Assembly: GCA_002917075.1 (NCBI GenBank)
Contig: NTMA01000010.1
Coordinates: 1-64,000, forward strand
Length of the DNA stretch: 64,000 nt
Direction of reading: 5' to 3'
Source of the DNA: Hawksworthiomyces lignivorus
Taxonomy: Eukaryota > Ascomycota > Sordariomycetes > Ophiostomatales > Ophiostomataceae
Shown: positions 11,486-22,935 of the stretch, in pieces
Layout: the number at the start of each line of letters is the position of its first letter
Numbering within the stretch: the stretch's first letter is position 1
The notes under the pieces: generated by a model
Told to the model about the DNA's origin: nothing
Database searches by the model: none
Seen by the model: the letters and a program-made list of their open reading frames with translations, nothing else
Translations under genes and position numbers: made by a program

Positions 11486-12789
11486 ATGGCACCATCTGCT
11501 GTAGAGACAATAACCGAACCTCCGGTCACGGATGTCTCTCAGTTGAAATTGCATTCAACCCTTAGCAACCCTGCTGCTGCTGCAAACAGAGCAGCTAGAG
11601 GTCTCTTTTCTCCAAAGTTTGATGCTGAAGCTGAAGCGGGAAAGAAAGAATACCCTGCGGCCAAGGTAAGAAGGGTCATCCAGTCTGATGCTTTCACATC
11701 ACAAACATAATAGGCTAAATACGATACAGTATCAAAATTATCTACCTACTTGGAACCATGAACAGAAATACCCACCTCTTGTGCCTTTCGAACACTACGA
11801 TCATGGGAAAGACGCCGACCTTAACTATCCAGATCTTCTTCCTAAAGACCAGGTCACAGTTACGCATCTAACTCCCACCATTGGCACTGAAGTTCATGGT
11901 GTTCAACTGAGCAAACTAAACAATGCCGGCAAAGACCAGCTAGCGCGCCTAGTTGCCGAACGCAAGGTGGTGGCCTTCCGTAACCAAGACTTTGCGGACT
12001 TGTCAATTCAAGAAGCACTTGACTTCGGTAGTTATTTTGGCAGACACCACATTCACCCTACTTCAGGGTCTCCTGAAGGACACCCAGAGATCCACCTTGT
12101 ACATCGCGGTGCAGGAGATCATTCCATCAATAACTTCTTCGACCTTCGCACCACATCAGTTAGTTGGCACTCAGATGTCTCATACGAAGCCCAGCCCCCT
12201 GGAACTACATTTCTCTACATTTTTGATAAGCCAGAAGTTGGGGGAGACACATTGTTTGTCGACGCTACTGAGGGTTACAAGCGATTAAGTCCTGCTCTCC
12301 AAGAACGCCTTCATGGATTGAAGGCAATTCACTCTGGCATCGAGCAGGCAAATTTTTCACGGGCGAAAAACGGTGTCGTACGCCGGGAACCTGTGTACAA
12401 CGCTCATCCCATCATTCGCACGCATCCTGTGACAGGGGAGAAGGCGATCTTTGTTAACCCTGGCTGTAAGTCTACTTTTTAAAACTATAGATTGATTTTA
12501 TACCTTTTACCACTAGCATCATAACCCTGACTCTTTACTAGTTGTTCGTGAGATTGTCGGATTCAAAAAAGAAGAGTCAGATGCGCTTCTTAAGTTTTTA
12601 TATGACCATTTGGCCCATGGAGCAGACTTCCAAGCTCGAGTCAAGTGGGAAGCTGGGACCGTCGTCGTTTGGGATAACCGCATTACTCAGCACTCAGCAT
12701 TGGTTGACTGGAAGACTGGGGAGAGGAGGCATTTGGCGAGAATCACTCCTCAAGCTGAGCGGCCCTTTGAAACACCATTCAAAGCTTGA
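11486..12789 (+). CDS. TauD/TfdA-family 2-oxoglutarate dioxygenase
   Basis: Fe(II)/2-oxoglutarate-dependent dioxygenase of the TauD family, 387 residues. The family oxidises sulfonates such as taurine, or related organic acids. Exons 11486-11665, 11730-12465 and 12542-12789 join in frame, with GTAAGA/ACAG and GTAAGT/CTAG ends. Metal ligands are visible: H207 and D209 in VSWHSDVSYEAQPPG, and H356 in NRITQHSALVDW. R372 in RRHLARITPQ would bind 2-oxoglutarate. The first 60 residues are a low-complexity fungal N-terminal extension. Fungal members often carry this extension and are annotated as taurine dioxygenases or as JLP1-like. The Dal5-type permease is its convergent neighbour, about 1.15 kb away across a repeat. 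The substrate is not shown by the sequence. Confidence 0.92.
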
Positions 12790-13077
12790 TTTAATTAAGT
12801 TGATTCATGAACTTAGACTGTGGTGTAATGTCAGGAGACGTATCTTTGTCGTACATTATCAATATTAAATCCGTAAAATGCACAGAAAAGTGAATATCTA
12901 AGTTTTTTTTTTTTTTAAAAAAAAATAGCTTTGAAAACTTTGTTCTCATGATGCCTTGTTCTCATGATGTTCATGAATAGGAAAAATCCTAACATCAAAA
13001 TTTCAGCGCCAATGTTGCTTCATAACTTTCAAATATACCGTTTTAGTACTAAGTCGTAGCCATGGGGACCCCCTGCG
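12790..13077. other. 3' flank with T/A run and short direct repeat
   Basis: T14 directly followed by A9 at 12903-12925 forms a potential hairpin. TTGTTCTCATGATG occurs twice in tandem near 12940-12970. No gene. Confidence 0.6.
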
Positions 13078-13493
13078 CAGTGCTGAAGAGATGTTGAGGA
13101 TTTAGCCGTCTGAATACAAAAAGGGGAGGCAGAAATTTTGCTCCTATATCAGATAGAATAGACAGGCGCCTGAATACACACTTTCTGGGCAAATACGGCT
13201 CCCAACCAGAGTAGCGGCTATTCGTGAGAACAAAAACGAAGTCAATTGGTTGCGAATTGGCTGAGAACTGAAGAAGGCCTCTGGCCGTAGGCTGGAGGCC
13301 AACTCAGTTACAAGGCCACTGCAGTCTCATCACATAATTTGGCCACCTACGCAGTAAGGGAGGCAGCTTCATGCACATCCTGAAGCATGAAGGCTAAGTA
13401 AACCTCAGGTCAGCCTTTACGAGGCTGCTCTGAGGAGTTCAGTTGAGTTGTGGTGGTCTTGTTGGTTAAGTAGAGTCAAGGGGTCAGCCCGTC
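13078..13493 (+). repeat. Decayed repeat, copy A
   Basis: Similar in the same orientation to 54434-54875. Shared blocks include CGCCTGAATACACAC, GAACAAAAACGAAGTCA, GAATTGG.TGAGAACTG, CCTCTGGC.G, CAGTAAGGGAGGC and TCAGCCCGTC at the right end. Divergence by eye is roughly a third of positions, mostly transitions. No coding capacity. Confidence 0.65.
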
Positions 13494-13941
13494 TCGCTCT
13501 CAGTACCCACTTCACTCTTGGGTTATTATGTTACTGTAGTTTTTGTAGTAGAGGCTATAAGTTTTGCACCTCATTGGTATTTTTTTTGAACTTAGTTATA
13601 TTTACATCTTAATCGATATGGAATTACCGTTTTAAAGTTTCTACATACGGTAATCAATTATTCTTCTCTAGCAAACGTTGTATCACTGTCTTGAGAGAAT
13701 ATTTTAAGAAATCAGTAAATAGAGTATAAGTCTGGCGGCGGAAGTTAACTGTTTTTTTCTTGATGGAGAGAGTCTTAGACTTCAATGCCAGTCGTAAAAT
13801 TGACAAGGGAATCAATAGCTTTTGATTTGTTCTTAAAGCTTAGACCCTGAAACTTCTCGCATTTGCAGCTGCCCCGTCCTATCGCGCGTGAAGCACATGG
13901 TTCGGTGAAGTGTAGCCAATGTGTAAATTAAGATTAAAATA
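13494..13941. other. Intergenic
   Basis: AT-rich. Nothing recognised; it includes the 3' flank of the permease gene. Confidence 0.5.
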
Positions 13942-15765
13942 TTAGAGGGCATATCTAAAATATTTGTTCTCTTTGTCTGTCAAATCTTTAAATGCAAGTC
14001 GATCCTTCTCGGCATTGTCAAGTTCAAGCATACTTCGCTTCTTGTTTTCTCTCCAGAGTATGATATACAGCGCTGAAGCAGACACGATTGTGATGACGTA
14101 ACTATCAGAGCAATGAGTAAAATATTTACTGTTCAAGAGAAATAATTTAACATTATACCTACCAAATAGTGAGACCAATCCAGAGTTCCGGGTAGTGTTG
14201 TGTCTTTGTTTGGCTTCGCACCAGCTGGGGGCCAACAATATTTCCAATACAATATGCAACAAATACTGCTGAAGCCATAAAGCTCTTCTTTGTCTCACCA
14301 GCCACATTAGCAGCTCCTAGCGTCACAGTCAAACTTACTACAGGCCCAAAGAAACCAATAATCGAATATCCAGCCACTGGTGCTACGGGGCGGTGCCCCC
14401 ACTCTGACTTCCAGATGATGAAGAATCCAGCAATTACTGGAAGACAACAAAAGAGTAGGAGTGGTATGCGAATATTTCGGAATCGAGATGCCAGCCAGCC
14501 GGATAAGGGAATGCCTATAGCACAGACTGCGCCAAGCGGGAACTGGAACAATATAGATTCAAGTGTAGAGTACCCGAATGTTGAAACAATCAAAGGACCG
14601 AAGCCAGACACAGCTCCATTGACCGTGTACCTGCATAAATGTTAAAGAGATCTGCCCTTTCTCTCTCAAAATAAGGATATAACTTACGCAGATGCCATTG
14701 TTAGCGCGACTAACCACACTTTAACATCAAAAAGCGCCTCCCTAATTTGAACAGACTTAATCTCTCGGGTCCATACACCAGTCTGGCTAGATCGAAGTCT
14801 TTCGACAGCAATGAGGCGCTCTTCGGGATTCAAAAACCAGGCGTCTAGCGCCGAGTTGGGAAGCGCAAAGCACCAGAGGCCAAACAGAAAAGTCAGCCCA
14901 CCAGCTAGAACATATATGTACTGCCAGCTTTTCAAGGCACCCCCATTTATCTGTGCAAATCCGTAGTTCAGCGCTCCACCGATAATTGTGAACCAGCCAG
15001 TGCCCGAAAACCACCAACTCTGGCGCAAGGCTTGCTCGGACTGGGTGTAGTACCCGCTGACCGTAACCATAAACGCAGTAGGGACGATAGCCTCGGTAAA
15101 GCCTAAAAGTTATTTATGCGCGTAAGCTCAAATACATTATGGCTGCTATTAGAATCGAATTTGCGAACCTAAGAAGAAACGCAAGGCCAAAAGTCCCTTC
15201 CAGTCTCTAACGCCGGCTGTGGCAGCGCAGATGATTGCCCACACGATGACCACAGTACCGAGGGTGTATCTCGTGTTGAATCGCTGTAACGTATACGTCA
15301 TGGGATAAGACCCGATGAGTTGACCAAAGTAGAATATCGACGTCGCCCAACTTAACCTTGAAGTGTCTGTTGTAGGAGGCTGAACGGAATTATTAACTAC
15401 AGAGAGTTTCAAATCAGGGATCATGCCAAAAAGCGAAGCACTGCCTAGGATGGCCTAATATAAGTGGGTTAGCACCAATATTGGAAGCTGGTGACGGCCA
15501 AAACCCTACTTTGTCGTAGTAAACAAATCCATAACCTTCATTTTTAGTATCAGTATTCACAATAGCCACAAAGTCAAAGATGGTCTAACTTACCAATGAC
15601 CATTGCTGGCATCAAGAAAAGATCGATCTTCCTCAGGACTCTTCTTGCGACCTGAGGGTCGAGATCCCGGGCCTCCTCGCCCAAGATCTCCACGACAGCC
15701 AAGCTACCATTAAGATTGTCCAGTGCCTTCCTTTGGCCTTTCACACTCTTAAATCGTGTAGGCAT
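13942..15765 (-). CDS. MFS transporter, Dal5/anion:cation symporter family
   Basis: Plasma-membrane permease of the allantoate/vitamin (ACS, Dal5) family, which imports organic anions with protons. Six exons: 15765-15594, 15535-15510, 15454-15169, 15102-14688, 14630-14163 and 14101-13942, giving 508 residues. Exon 2 is a 26-base micro-exon coding YGFVYYDK. Family marks: KIDLFLMPAMVIGYGFVYYD, TSRLSWATSIFYFGQLIGSY, RFFLGFTEAIVPTAFM, PNYGFAQI-like loop and GCVGN-like IGNIVGPQL. The last residues, LTDKENKYFRYAL, match the family's usual C-terminus. The open frame continues upstream of 15765 but only with a non-ATG start. The length is normal and all splice sites are intact. With the TauD-type enzyme it may form an uptake-and-oxidation pair. 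Confidence 0.92.
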
Positions 15766-16708
15766 GATGCGAACTAGGCTCGGCTCTTCCGTAGTGATTG
15801 TAGTATCGCTCAGGTCTAAAATGTTATTAAGCACATAGAGGGCATACGTATACAACCTGTGCGTCTGGGAATGAAAAATAGCAGGTGTATTATTTTAATG
15901 ACTCTGGTATTTCGACGTATAAGAGTAAATTTTCCGCGCAAACGTTAAATGAGAATGAATAGCGCTCTATTGTTTTCCCGCTCCTGATTCAAGGTACACC
16001 AACACGAATTTAGGGTGAAAAAAATACAACAAATAACGTCCTTAATTCCCTCTTTTGTAGCGGCAGCGTCCGATAATCGGCTTCGCTGCGCCACTACTGT
16101 AGCACATTTTCCACAGCAACTGCCAGCACCAGACCCACTGTGAAAAAACAGGATTTATGCCAAGATTGTAGATACAGTAGTGAGTATGGTCTGTTTCTAA
16201 AGCAAATAATTAGAAAGAGCTTCCTCTCCACACAAACTCGGCTGGAGACATAGTCGGTCTAACAACAACACTATTTAAAGTTTGCATTTCTCTCAATTTT
16301 GCTACCTATCTACAGATACTGCAGGAATATGGATGCTTCATGGGAAGAAAGAGAAAACAGCATTTGGAATCGAGAAAGGATGATATTGCCGCATCGATTG
16401 CCTGTTGAGCTTTCTCTTCTGATTCACCAACTCTTTAGCTAAGCGCTGCAATCCATAAAGATATCTTTCGTAAAGTACTTTCCCTAAATATGTATTTGTC
16501 TTCATTGGGCTTTTATCTGTTCATCTTGCCGTATCCAGATTCCCAAATGAGCATACGTATCTGATAACTGACAGCACCCAAAAAAACACAATAAGATATT
16601 TCCGCTAGTTGAAACCGAAAGCTACAGGTGGTTTTTAATTTTCGTTAAATTGTTGTAAGCATAATACTTGTTAGTTAATTTCGTATCCAACAAATCGTAC
16701 AACTAGGC
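15766..16708. other. Intergenic
   Basis: Promoter side of the permease. A 37-codon ATG frame begins near 16328 but has no recognisable features. Nothing else seen. Confidence 0.45.
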
Positions 16709-16978
16709 ATGGCAGCAAATCATGTTGTACCCGCCTTCCAATCCCTACTTCGCATTAGTCACTTGAATGGCGTAAGAAGCCAACGCAAGACTGCCTATGA
16801 TGTAAACTCAGAAACTTTTCCCTTTAAACTCTTAACAGATGAGGAGCTCGGCCATTTTCTGAAATCATTGAGGTTGTGTTATAGAGCAGACAAGAGTATG
16901 ATGGGCTTAGACGACAGGCCAGGAGCTCGTGTTGGACTCAGCTCGGGTCAAGAAATATTTTACCTAGGTAGGGTGTGA
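16709..16978 (+). CDS. Hypothetical small ORF, 89 aa
   Basis: Open frame from a true ATG. The product has mixed composition, no signal peptide and no membrane segment. I do not recognise it. A helix-rich centre (LLTDEELGHFLKSLRL) looks protein-like. It may be a fragment of a larger gene or chance. Confidence 0.25.
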   Translation: MAANHVVPAFQSLLRISHLNGVRSQRKTAYDVNSETFPFKLLTDEELGHFLKSLRLCYRADKSMMGLDDRPGARVGLSSGQEIFYLGRV

Positions 16979-17570
16979 AGAGAATTGACTTGAAGGAGAA
17001 AACTCAGCAAATATCTGAAAAACAACTGAAAAGTTTGATGGGGTGGTCTTTTGATTGTGGTTAACTCTTTTAACCTTTAGGTTTTCTAAACCAAAGTCGC
17101 TGGCACAATGTGGGTGTCAACAGTCACAGACTACGCGAATCTTATGTTTAGGTGTGGGAAATTGCTAGCAGAAAAAAGTTATGTGTGTCACATAGCGGTC
17201 CGTCTCAGACATAAAAGGTATAACAGCGTAGAATGTTGACAGTACGGATGGAATAAAATCCTCCTGTGTCAAAAGAGAAGTAACTACAAAACTGTCGGAA
17301 TTTAAAGGAATTTAAAATGCCCCACCCGTGACGCTCACTAACGCATCCGGCACAACGACGCAAAGCATCCGTTCGGTATCACCCCACTTTGGGTTCCCCT
17401 CATTTCTCACGTTTTATTCATAAGTAATAGCCCTTATTGCTCTATACCAGCAAGAATGAATGCAAACTGTTTGGCTAAACACACAATAAGCAGACTACTC
17501 TCGAAGCTTAACCTCTAGTTATTCCCACACTTAAAATAATATCTTCCTTATAATATTATGTTATTTGACT
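16979..17570. other. Intergenic upstream of M24 peptidase
   Basis: AT-rich. No gene recognised. Confidence 0.5.
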
Positions 17571-18275
17571 ATGGCCGCGACTACAATGAGTAACGAGGAA
17601 CAAAGCCGGGCTGCTTTTCTTTTGGATGCGCAAACCAAGGCTGTCCGATTATTTGAAGAGATCGAACGGGATCTCATACGTCCAGGCATCAGTGAAAATG
17701 AATTAAGTAAGGAGATTTGGGAAATCGGTGCAGAACATCACGAAGTTCGAACCCATTGGCACAAACGAATTGTCAGAAGCGGGCCCAACACTTTGTTGCC
17801 ATACACGGAAAACACCCCAGATCGTGTTATTCTGCCCGATGATATCCTATTTATTGACCTAGGACCCGTTTTTGAAGCATACGAGGCCGATTTTGGGCGC
17901 ACCTACGTGCTCGGAGATGACCCGGTTAAGAAGAAACTGCGCGACTCGCTCGAGCCAGTCTGGAACGCTGTCAAGGATCGATATGAAAAGAACCCTGGCA
18001 TGACAGGAGAGGAGCTTTATGCAATCGCATGTGAAGAGGCTAATAACTCGGGGTGGGAGTTTGGGGGCAAGATGGCGGGACATCTAGTCGGGTTGTTCCC
18101 ACATGAACGCATTCCGCGTGATATGATCACCCTCTACATAACAAAAAACAATGGGGATTCAATGAGCAACCTTGGAATCGATGGAAAGAAACGACATTGG
18201 ATTCTGGAAATTCATCTTGTAGATCGTCATCGCCAAATAGGTGGCTTCTTCGAACAACTGTTGACAATCACGTAG
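17571..18275 (+). CDS. Short M24-family metallopeptidase (Xaa-Pro type)
   Basis: Single-exon, 234-residue protein with a complete pita-bread (M24) fold. The start is the ATG at 17571. Metal ligands are visible in order: D in FIDLGPVFEAYEADFGRTY (two Asp), H in AGHLVGLFPHE, E in WILEIHLVD and E in GGFFEQ. Members cleave N-terminal residues before proline or act as related hydrolases of amide bonds. The lack of the usual N-terminal domain and of introns resembles short bacterial homologues, so transfer from bacteria is possible but not shown. It lies between the permease and the P450 and has its own spacing of more than 800 bases on each side. Confidence 0.85.
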   Translation: MAATTMSNEEQSRAAFLLDAQTKAVRLFEEIERDLIRPGISENELSKEIWEIGAEHHEVRTHWHKRIVRSGPNTLLPYTENTPDRVILPDDILFIDLGPVFEAYEADFGRTYVLGDDPVKKKLRDSLEPVWNAVKDRYEKNPGMTGEELYAIACEEANNSGWEFGGKMAGHLVGLFPHERIPRDMITLYITKNNGDSMSNLGIDGKKRHWILEIHLVDRHRQIGGFFEQLLTIT

Positions 18276-19119
18276 CATATCAAAGTATCAGTTCTAAAGT
18301 TCAGAAAGCTAGTTTCGATGTTTATAAGTACCTTGGTGAATTCTCTTACCACTATAAGAGTTGTATTCAGCTGATATAATTTCTTCGGCTGTTATGGTTT
18401 CTCAAGCTGAGCTTTCATGTCAGGCTTGGCTCTTACTTGTCGCCTCAGACTGGACTAGCTTGCTTGTATCTCTGAGGAGGGTGCTCTATCTTTCACTCTT
18501 CTGGACTCCATTTGGCGAGGCCTCACCGCCTAACCAGTCTTCAAATGCTATGCATAACTCGTGCACCACATCTAATGGCACTTTATGAACCATTAGAGGG
18601 TGAGAGATGTCTCATTATCTCATGAAGAATAAAATTATCTGGAAATTTTCTGATCCAAAAAAAATAGTTCAAGAAATGGTAGGAGAATTTCATTTCGTAA
18701 TTTCAACCCTGTTGTAAAGATTTGCGGTATTCTTCAAATCTGTAAGACGGAAATGTTCTTCTTTATGATAGATGCCTAAGACTAGTTGTGCCCATTGGTT
18801 GGTCAAACTGCGGCCAGGATGCTTCTGATTATATGCTGATCACCCACTCTTGATAAGAGAAGTCCTGCCCACCCTTTAGCACACCAGGTAAAGCTTAATT
18901 GCCAAGCAGTTAGAAAATCTCACGGCTGGAGATCTCGCATCGAAAAAACGTAGATCCCACCCACTCTTGATTAGCCCCACTCATGGATACTATAAATGAT
19001 TGAGATAGCACAGGGAAGATTACAAGGAATAGGACCATATAACTACTGTCAACGGGTGCTTGAACCTCGAGCCCATCAATCATCACCTCTATCTCTCTCT
19101 AGGTAAATTATTCACGACT
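18276..19119. other. Intergenic, P450 promoter
   Basis: Two similar CCACCCACTCTTGAT-type blocks (near 18842 and 18957) lie upstream of the P450 and could be repeated regulator sites. TATAAA at 18991-18996 is 124 bases before the P450 ATG. No gene seen. Confidence 0.5.
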
Positions 19120-20721
19120 ATGGAACTGTTTCACTACTTCATTATTCTCGCGGTATTGTTTCCGCTCTGGGCCCTTTCCTATTGGGTTCTTCCGTATTTT
19201 TCAACATATAAGCATCTTCAACACCTTCCTGGGCCGCTGATTTGCAAGTTCAGTAACATTTGGCTTGCGCTTGGCGCTAGAGCCGGACAAAAATACGCCT
19301 GGGTTCATGATGCCCACCAAAAATATGGCAAGGTTGTACGCATAGGGTTCAATCATATCTCGATTGCCACACCAGAAGGTCTTCACACTGTCTACGCGCA
19401 TGGAAACGGGTTTTTAAAGGAGTAAGACGTTCTCAGTTAAAAATACCTATCCTTTACTTATGGCTAACATTATCGCAGTTACTTCTACGAGGCGTTTGTT
19501 TCTGGCGTACCCGGCGTGTTTAATGTCCGGGATCGCCGCGAGCATACCAGGAAACGGAAGATTGTATCTCATGCCTTCTCGCCTGCTGCTGTACAAGATT
19601 TTGAACCTCACATGACCGAAAACTTAAAGCGATGGGTCGGTCAGTTAGATCGTATATCGGCACATCCTGGCGAGGATGGATATTGTCGGGTCAACATGAT
19701 GCCTTGGTGCACGTTTTTGGCATTCGATATTATTGGTGACCTAGCATTCGGTGCCCCATTTGGCATGGTCTTACGTGGCCGTGATGAATGCGAGTCGACT
19801 CTTCCTGGGAAACCCGTCGCTTACGTACCTGGAGCTGAAACGTTAAATCGTAGAGGCGAAGTTAGCTCTACTCTAGGATTTCTTCCTCAATTACGCCCTT
19901 ACGCTAGATATCTGCCTGATTCCTTTTTTTCCAAAGGGCTTCAATCTGTGGAAAACCTACATGGTATTGCGGAAGTTGCCGTGAGGAAACGTCTTGAAGC
20001 CGCCGAGAAGGATCCTACTAGACTTGTATCGCGTCACGACATCTTAGAGATGCTCTGTCAGAGCTATGATTCGGATGGAAACCCAATGCCTCGAGATGAA
20101 TTAGTAGCGGAAGCGCTTACCCAACTAATAGCTGGCAGTGATACCGTATCTAATACAGCATGCGCCACTATATACTGGATCCTCGATGGCGAGCGTTGCA
20201 ACCCCGGAACTGTTATCCCAAGATTGCAGGCAGAGCTAGATGCGGCTGTTTCTGTAGATTCAGATGTAGCTCGGCACAAGGATGTCAAAAACTTGAAATT
20301 CCTGCGACAATGTATTGACGAGGCAATGAGGCTGCATTCCACATCTGCTCTCGGACTACCTCGAATTGTGACAGCAAAGGAGGGTGTGTCATACGGTGAT
20401 GAACATTTTCCTCTAGGCACAGTACTTTCCGTTCCCAGCTTTACGATTCATCACGATAAGGAAGTATGGGGACAAGATGTCGATCAATTCAAGCCAGATC
20501 GTTGGTTGAATCCCACTTCTCGCCAGAGAACGTGCTTCAATCCATTCTCTTATGGACCTAGGGCATGTGTGGGTCAAAATGTAGCACATATGGAACTGGC
20601 TCTAATTATTGGGACTGCCTTCCACCGTTACAATTTTGTGCTTTATCAGCCTAAGTTGGAGTCACACGAAGGCTTTTCTAAGAAGCCCAAGGAGTGTTGG
20701 GTGGGGATTTCACGACGCTAG
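19120..20721 (+). CDS. Cytochrome P450, CYP53-like
   Basis: Microsomal P450 monooxygenase, 514 residues, exons 19120-19421 and 19479-20721. An N-terminal anchor (about residues 3-27) is followed by HLPGPLICKFSN. The I-helix reads LIAGSDTVSNTA, ExxR is EAMR, and the heme loop is FSYGPRACVGQN with the Cys ligand. The segments AHQKYGKVVRIGFNHISIA and NVRDRREHTRKRKIVSHAFS closely resemble benzoate 4-monooxygenases (CYP53) and relatives. Such enzymes hydroxylate aromatic acids. Membership of CYP53 itself is inferred from these blocks, and another related family is possible. All motifs are intact. Confidence 0.9.
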
Positions 20722-21343
20722 ATGGCTATTAAGACTACAATTCTTATACTCTATATTTATTTTTAAAAAGCAAACAGACTTTTTTAAAATTTTCAATAAT
20801 CCCAGTCTCTATTTCAACACTACTACCAATTATATGTCTGGTCCAATTTAGCAAGACGACAAGCGAAGTGGTGACAAATCACACTATACAAAGTCATTTA
20901 ACAAGTTTGCCCCTTTGAAAGCCTATTTTGGTTTCGTCTCGAGTTATTCTCGATCTTATGAAATTAGTCTTGCACATGTTTGCCAAGGAAGAGGAAAAGG
21001 GTATGAGTCTAGTTTCGGCGGACCCATATGCAACGTTTTTCACATTATTAATCAGTGGGCAGTCACCATGGCAATCACTCTTTCATGACTGGAAAGCGTC
21101 TTACGTAAAGGATCACGACTCCTAAAAGATGGGGATGGTTTAGCACGTTGCTTAAAGCGTTAGCCACATAAGCATCAGCTTCGACCAAGGTCTGACAAGG
21201 CCCTCCAGAGTACATGTAGAATTTCGTCGAAGTGTCTTAGGATATATTAAAAAAACAGAAAACAATTGTCACCAGGAAATAAATTGCTTAAATTACTTTT
21301 TGTAGAAGATAAATGTCCAAATTAAACAATATGGAGACAAAAT
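20722..21343. other. Intergenic between convergent genes
   Basis: AT-rich. A 65-codon frame at 20928-21125 is not recognised and lacks support. Confidence 0.45.
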
Positions 21344-22935
21344 TCATTGTGGCTTTTCTAAAAGAACTGTGACGACGCTGTGGCCTGGAATAGATACAGA
21401 GAGGGTACCATCGGTCACAGCTACATCTGTTGCCGCCGCTTTATGGCTGTTGTCTGTAAGAATAGCGGTAGCTGCTTTTGGCTTCGCACCATCAAACGTT
21501 ATCTTGGCACTTTGTACTGATCCACCAGAATTTGTAAAGAGAACAACCAGCGAACCATCAACGTTCTTAAACGCACCTGTCATAACGCTAGTCAGTGAGC
21601 CTTCGGTGGCTAGACGATAGGCACCTGGTCGGATATAGCGAGACCACATAGCAAAAGCCCAAAAGATGCCCGATGGTACCGCATTAGTTTCGTCGGTATC
21701 AATTAGGTGGCTGCCCGATTGCTGCTGCTTGTTCTCATAGCCCTCCCAGAAGACATACGCGGATAAGTTTGCGTTAAGAAAACCGGTAGCGAGCTTGTTG
21801 GCCCAAGTCATACCCTCACTGGCGCCACCACTTGCATACCAGGTCGTTTTGAAGCCAGCCGAGTCTGGTCCTGCCTCAGTTAGCCACACAGGTAGCTTAG
21901 TTCCTGGAATAGGCGAGGTGGGCTCGCTGGCATATGAGTGCGAGGTGATGACGCCAAGATACTGCTCCATCCCGGCACTCATAAGGCGGCCGGTCCATGA
22001 CTTCTGTGTATTCCAACCCATAGCATCACAGCATGTGACACTGACGTTCAAGCCTGCACTTCGGGTAGCGTTGTACAAGGTTGGAATGAAGGAGATTGCC
22101 TCAGCAGCGTCGTTGCCGATCTGCATTGTCGAGTAGCTCGCCCTACGGTATATTAGCCGCCTGATTGCACCTTCACTATCTGCTTCCCAAGCTGTATAGT
22201 AGGTTTTCTCTTACACAAATTCTGGTTCATTTAGAAAGCCGATATGAGTTACTGGGATACTAAGATCTGCATAAAATTTGATATACTGTACCAAGAAATC
22301 GGCGTAAGCTTGTCGCCAATCTCCTGAAGAGCATGTGTGGCCAGCTAATTAGTGATCTCATGATTAGCTTTCAGTATATATCTAGAAGCTAAAACTAAAC
22401 CAGACACAAAGGGGGAAAAAATCATATTTAGGATAAGCCATTAAGGGGCCTTGCCCTAGCTAAGGCTCTGGCGCTACTTACTTGTGCCACATAGGTATCC
22501 TGCCCTAGATTCACTTCCACTCGTTTTCATGAAGCCAGGGGCACTCCATGCGTCGGCGTAAATTGTCTTGACACCATAGCTCATAGCCTGCTGAGAGAAC
22601 CAGACCTGACCTTCATCATCTTTGTCAAAGGAATACTTAGGTGTTCCAGATGGTGAACCTGGACTAGTTGGTAAGATACTATCTCCAGCTCCACCAGAGC
22701 CGACACGGTTGCGGATGATGGAAAATGCCGCGCCGGTGGTCTGGTTGAACATTAATTCGAGTGCTTGTTTTCGAATGGTTTCCGTAGTATCGCGAAACTG
22801 TGCTGCTCTCTTGAAAGCTTGAGAACAGCCGAAACCGTCGATAACCTGAAGTGTCGACCCCGTCTTAACAGTGATCTGTGCTACCGCTTGCACGGCAAGG
22901 GTAGCAACGAGGACAGGTCCGACTAGAGCGACCAT
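21344..22935 (-). CDS. GH30 glycoside hydrolase, probable beta-1,6-galactanase
   Basis: Secreted glycosidase of family GH30, 460 residues. Exons 22935-22482, 22344-22215 and 22142-21344. The start chosen gives a signal peptide (MVALVGPVLVATLAVQAVAQ); an in-frame start 19 codons upstream would put extra residues before it. Key blocks: QVIDGFGCSQAFKRA, ADAWSAPGFMKTSG, GFLNEPEF (acid/base Glu, about residue 191) and VWLTEAGPD (nucleophile Glu, about residue 285). The C-terminal beta-domain is complete. The CGTTGHTCSSGDWR signature resembles fungal endo-beta-1,6-galactanases, which trim arabinogalactan side chains of plants. A related GH30 activity is possible. Confidence 0.88.

Noticed and set aside
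15766..15855. Upstream extension of the first Dal5-type permease
   Set aside because: Its first codon is TTG, not ATG, and the ATG at 15765 gives a normal family length.
20928..21125. 65-codon frame between P450 and GH30 genes
   Set aside because: No homology recognised, and the position is the 3' intergenic of two convergent genes.
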